From contig NZ_LT629758.1 in NCBI RefSeq assembly GCF_900104725.1, forward strand, positions 9,076,001 to 9,140,000: a DNA stretch of 64,000 bases, written 5' to 3'. The stretch comes from Actinoplanes derwentensis (GTDB lineage: Bacteria; Actinomycetota; Actinomycetes; Mycobacteriales; Micromonosporaceae). A program made the translations under genes and the position numbers. Of the stretch, positions 62,120-64,000 are shown in pieces (position 1 is the first letter of the stretch; each line of letters opens with the position of its first letter). The notes under the pieces are model-generated. The model worked only from the letters and a program-made list of their open reading frames with translations. It did not search any database and had not been told where the DNA came from.

Positions 62120-63718
62120 CTAGCGCCGATAGATACTGATCGAATAGCCCACCTGATCGATGAGAGTGCTGCCTTCCATCATCTGTTTCAGGCGGGGACT
62201 GGCCAGCGCCACCCGGCTGTCCGAGATGACCAGAAGACCCCGGATCTGACTGACCGGTACGGAGTACGGATCCCGTGCGTCGATCCCGTAATACCGTGGC
62301 ACCCCGGAACCCTTGTAGATCAGCCACACCGGCTCACCCGGGTACTTCGTCCGCAGATGCTGCCCGAGCCGGGCCAGGTCCTGACCCCAGTCCACGTTCG
62401 CGTCGTGCAGATTGTTGTGCGTGTTCGCGGTGCCGCCGAACGCCTCGTTCGAGTACGGCAGGTAGTACGGGAACGTCCGCAGCGAACTCACCGCCACCAT
62501 CAGCAGCAACCCCACCGTGGCCACCCGCGACGGTATCGTCCGGATCAGCGCCACCGCCCCGGCCGCCACCGCCAGGAACATCGGCAGAATGATCACGTAC
62601 CGGGTACCGAAGTTCCGTGCCCCCACCATCGTGAACAGCAGCAACAGCGCCGAAACCGGCAGCAGATAGAGCGTCGCCGCCCGCAGCTTCGGAACCACCA
62701 GCATGGTGAACACCCCGGCCACCCACAGCGCCAGCATCCCCAGCGGCGTCTTGATCAGGATCGCGACCGGCATGTAGTACCACGGCGAACCCTTGTAGGC
62801 CTCACCCAGCAGGAACCCGTTGTACAGCTTGTTCTCGAACTTGAACTGGACCAGCATCCCGTCCCGGTAAGCCTGCGGGAACGGCAGCAGATCCACCACC
62901 ATGGCCTTCAGCCCGGTGAGTTCCGGCAGGCCGGGTGGCGTCTCCCAGCGCAGCCGCGGATCCACCACCAGATAGGTGAACCAGACCACCGCGATGGCGA
63001 TCAGCCCCGCGCCGAGCGCCGCTCCGGCCGCCTCCGCGAGTCGCTTCTTGAGGACGCCGGGCCGAGCCTTCCACGTCGAAAGAGCCAGAAGCAGGATCAG
63101 CAGCGGTACGGCCGGGAGAACGCTCATCCTGGTCGCCAGCGCCGCACCGAGCGCCACAGCGGCCAGTGGCACGTACAGTTTCGGCCGCTCCCGGGCCCGC
63201 CACGCCAGCCAGAACGCGGTCAGCAACATCCCCGCGGCCGGCACGTCGAGCGTGGCCAGCGAACCGTGCGCGATCAGGTCGGGGGAGAAGCTGTACAGCG
63301 CCAGCGCGATCAGCCCCGCCCACGCCCCCGCCAGATCCCGGGCGAAGAACAACACCACCAACCCGAAGACCAGCGTCAGTACGATCACCGGCAGCCGTGC
63401 CAGCAACATCACCTGAAACGGGTTGTTGCCGGTCTCGTACAGCAGATGCCGCCCCAGCCGGGTCTGATTACCCGGGTACGCCGGATCCAGCTCGGCCCCG
63501 GCGAACGCCGTCCCGGCCGCGATGATCAGCTTGCCGAGCGGCGGATGCTCCGGGTTGTAGCGCAGACTCTGCTGCTGCCGGTACACCTCGGCGGTAGCCA
63601 CATACACCGGCTCGTCGATGGTCGGCGACTGCTGCATAGCCGTGGTGACCATGGCGAACGCCATCTGCCCCAACATCGCCACAACAGCCAGGATGTAGAT
63701 CAATCGGCGTCGCAGCAT
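62120..63718 (-). CDS. GT39-type membrane glycosyltransferase
   Basis: A 532-residue integral membrane protein with about 11 helices. The first loop has the acidic pair in SPTIDEPVYVATAEVYRQQQ and NPEHPPLGKLI, the hallmark of ArnT/PMT-like GT-C glycosyltransferases that use polyprenyl-phosphate sugars. TRYVIILPMFLAVAAG-type helices follow and the C-terminal ectodomain is WLIYKGSGVPRYYGIDARDP. It probably glycosylates an envelope protein or lipid. A Met start at 63718 leads directly into a signal-anchor helix. Confidence 0.9.
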   Translation of the reverse strand: MLRRRLIYILAVVAMLGQMAFAMVTTAMQQSPTIDEPVYVATAEVYRQQQSLRYNPEHPPLGKLIIAAGTAFAGAELDPAYPGNQTRLGRHLLYETGNNPFQVMLLARLPVIVLTLVFGLVVLFFARDLAGAWAGLIALALYSFSPDLIAHGSLATLDVPAAGMLLTAFWLAWRARERPKLYVPLAAVALGAALATRMSVLPAVPLLILLLALSTWKARPGVLKKRLAEAAGAALGAGLIAIAVVWFTYLVVDPRLRWETPPGLPELTGLKAMVVDLLPFPQAYRDGMLVQFKFENKLYNGFLLGEAYKGSPWYYMPVAILIKTPLGMLALWVAGVFTMLVVPKLRAATLYLLPVSALLLLFTMVGARNFGTRYVIILPMFLAVAAGAVALIRTIPSRVATVGLLLMVAVSSLRTFPYYLPYSNEAFGGTANTHNNLHDANVDWGQDLARLGQHLRTKYPGEPVWLIYKGSGVPRYYGIDARDPYSVPVSQIRGLLVISDSRVALASPRLKQMMEGSTLIDQVGYSISIYRR

Positions 63719-63953
63719 CGGGCCAATCTAGTCGGCCCCGGATCCGGCGCCCACCGTGCGGGTGGCCACCAGAGCACGGGAAGCGTCGCCGGTCACCGTC
63801 GGTGTCGCCAGCGCCCACCCAGTGCCAGAGACCGACCGCACAGTCCGCTGTCGGTGGCAGAACAGGAGCACCCCCGGTGCCGTAGCGCCGGGGGTGCTCG
63901 ATGTTCCGTCAAAATCCAGTCACGCCGCGCAGCTCACCGCCGCGTTCGCGTGC
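63719..63953. other. intergenic region before the right-edge gene
   Basis: Contains the GT39 promoter side and the hairpin at 63866-63899; no gene seen. Confidence 0.7.
63866..63899 (-). terminator. hairpin terminator of the right-edge gene
   Basis: Perfect 12-bp arms GAGCACCCCCGG / CCGGGGGTGCTC with a 10-base loop, 54 bases after the stop codon of the leftward gene at 63954. Confidence 0.75.
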
Positions 63954-64000
63954 TCAGACCGTGGCCGGGGCGGACTGCGTCTCGGTAACCGCCGCGGCGC
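63954..64000 (-). CDS. C-terminal end of an unidentified leftward gene
   Basis: The last codons read AAAVTETQSAPATV then TGA at 63954-63956. Only about 15 residues are visible, so no function can be given. The downstream hairpin supports a real gene end here. Confidence 0.4.
   Translation of the reverse strand, partial: AAAVTETQSAPATV

Overview
The window is GC-rich (about 70 percent) with strong third-position GC bias, GTG starts, many ATGA/GTGA stop-start overlaps and typical actinobacterial genes: lsr2, hemQ, ligC and a stand-alone LigD polymerase, a DUF3000 gene, polyphosphate glucokinase and bioB followed by a BsaP-like gene. It is most likely the chromosome of a filamentous actinomycete of the Micromonosporaceae, Actinoplanes-like; that assignment is inference from gene content. 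I saw no rRNA, tRNA, CRISPR array, transposase or prophage. Most of the region is ordinary core chromosome.

Layout. 1-2750: fatty-acid beta-oxidation pair fadB (cut by the left edge) and fadA. 3063-6129: rnd, a membrane-anchored trypsin-like protease and a DUF3000 protein. 6212-9348: late heme operon hemE-hemG-hemQ. 9320-12381: a GNAT enzyme, a small CBM48 protein, wrbA, the thyA-folA pair and msrB. 12587-18677: an LPLTG-anchored surface protein, a LigD-type polymerase, then a leftward operon of a HipA-like kinase, a DUF3037 protein, ATP-dependent ligase ligC, a lipoprotein peptidase and a GNAT enzyme. 18780-25559: a conserved unknown, a methyltransferase, a large GGDEF/EAL protein, a nucleotide-sugar-type epimerase and an SDR oxidoreductase. 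25673-29827: lsr2, a 1-kb repeat-rich gene-poor stretch, a two-component system joined by a 15-codon mini-ORF, and two small membrane proteins. 30131-35310: biotin genes bioF-bioD (with ppgK and a HAD hydrolase) diverging from bioB-bsaP. 35409-38355: two ACT-domain proteins, a tiny Cys-rich protein and a RibD-like reductase.

38478-44853 is the most striking region: herA, mre11/sbcD, rad50/sbcC and nurA in one tightly overlapping operon, the four-gene DNA-end-resection arrangement best known from archaea. 45479-49920 is an ECF sigma/anti-sigma pair followed by three exported proteins that look like its output. 50182-57407 holds DNA repair and nucleotide genes (AlkA-type glycosylase, dGTPase-like HD protein), a CorC/CBS protein, a GAF protein, a diacylglycerol-kinase-like enzyme, an MBL hydrolase and a LURP-one protein. 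57551-61586 is a leftward three-gene unit: a zinc-ribbon TcaA-like membrane protein, a multi-pass membrane protein and a CHAT-protease protein, which I do not recognise as a described system. It is followed by a broken GMC oxidoreductase remnant, a GT39-type mannosyltransferase-like protein and the last codons of a gene leaving the right edge.

Intergenic spaces carry unusual palindromes: a 61-bp tandem repeat, nested inverted repeats near 19.5 kb, a 24-bp tandem array, and two CebR/CelR-like operators. Several palindromes lie between convergent genes and probably act as two-way terminators.
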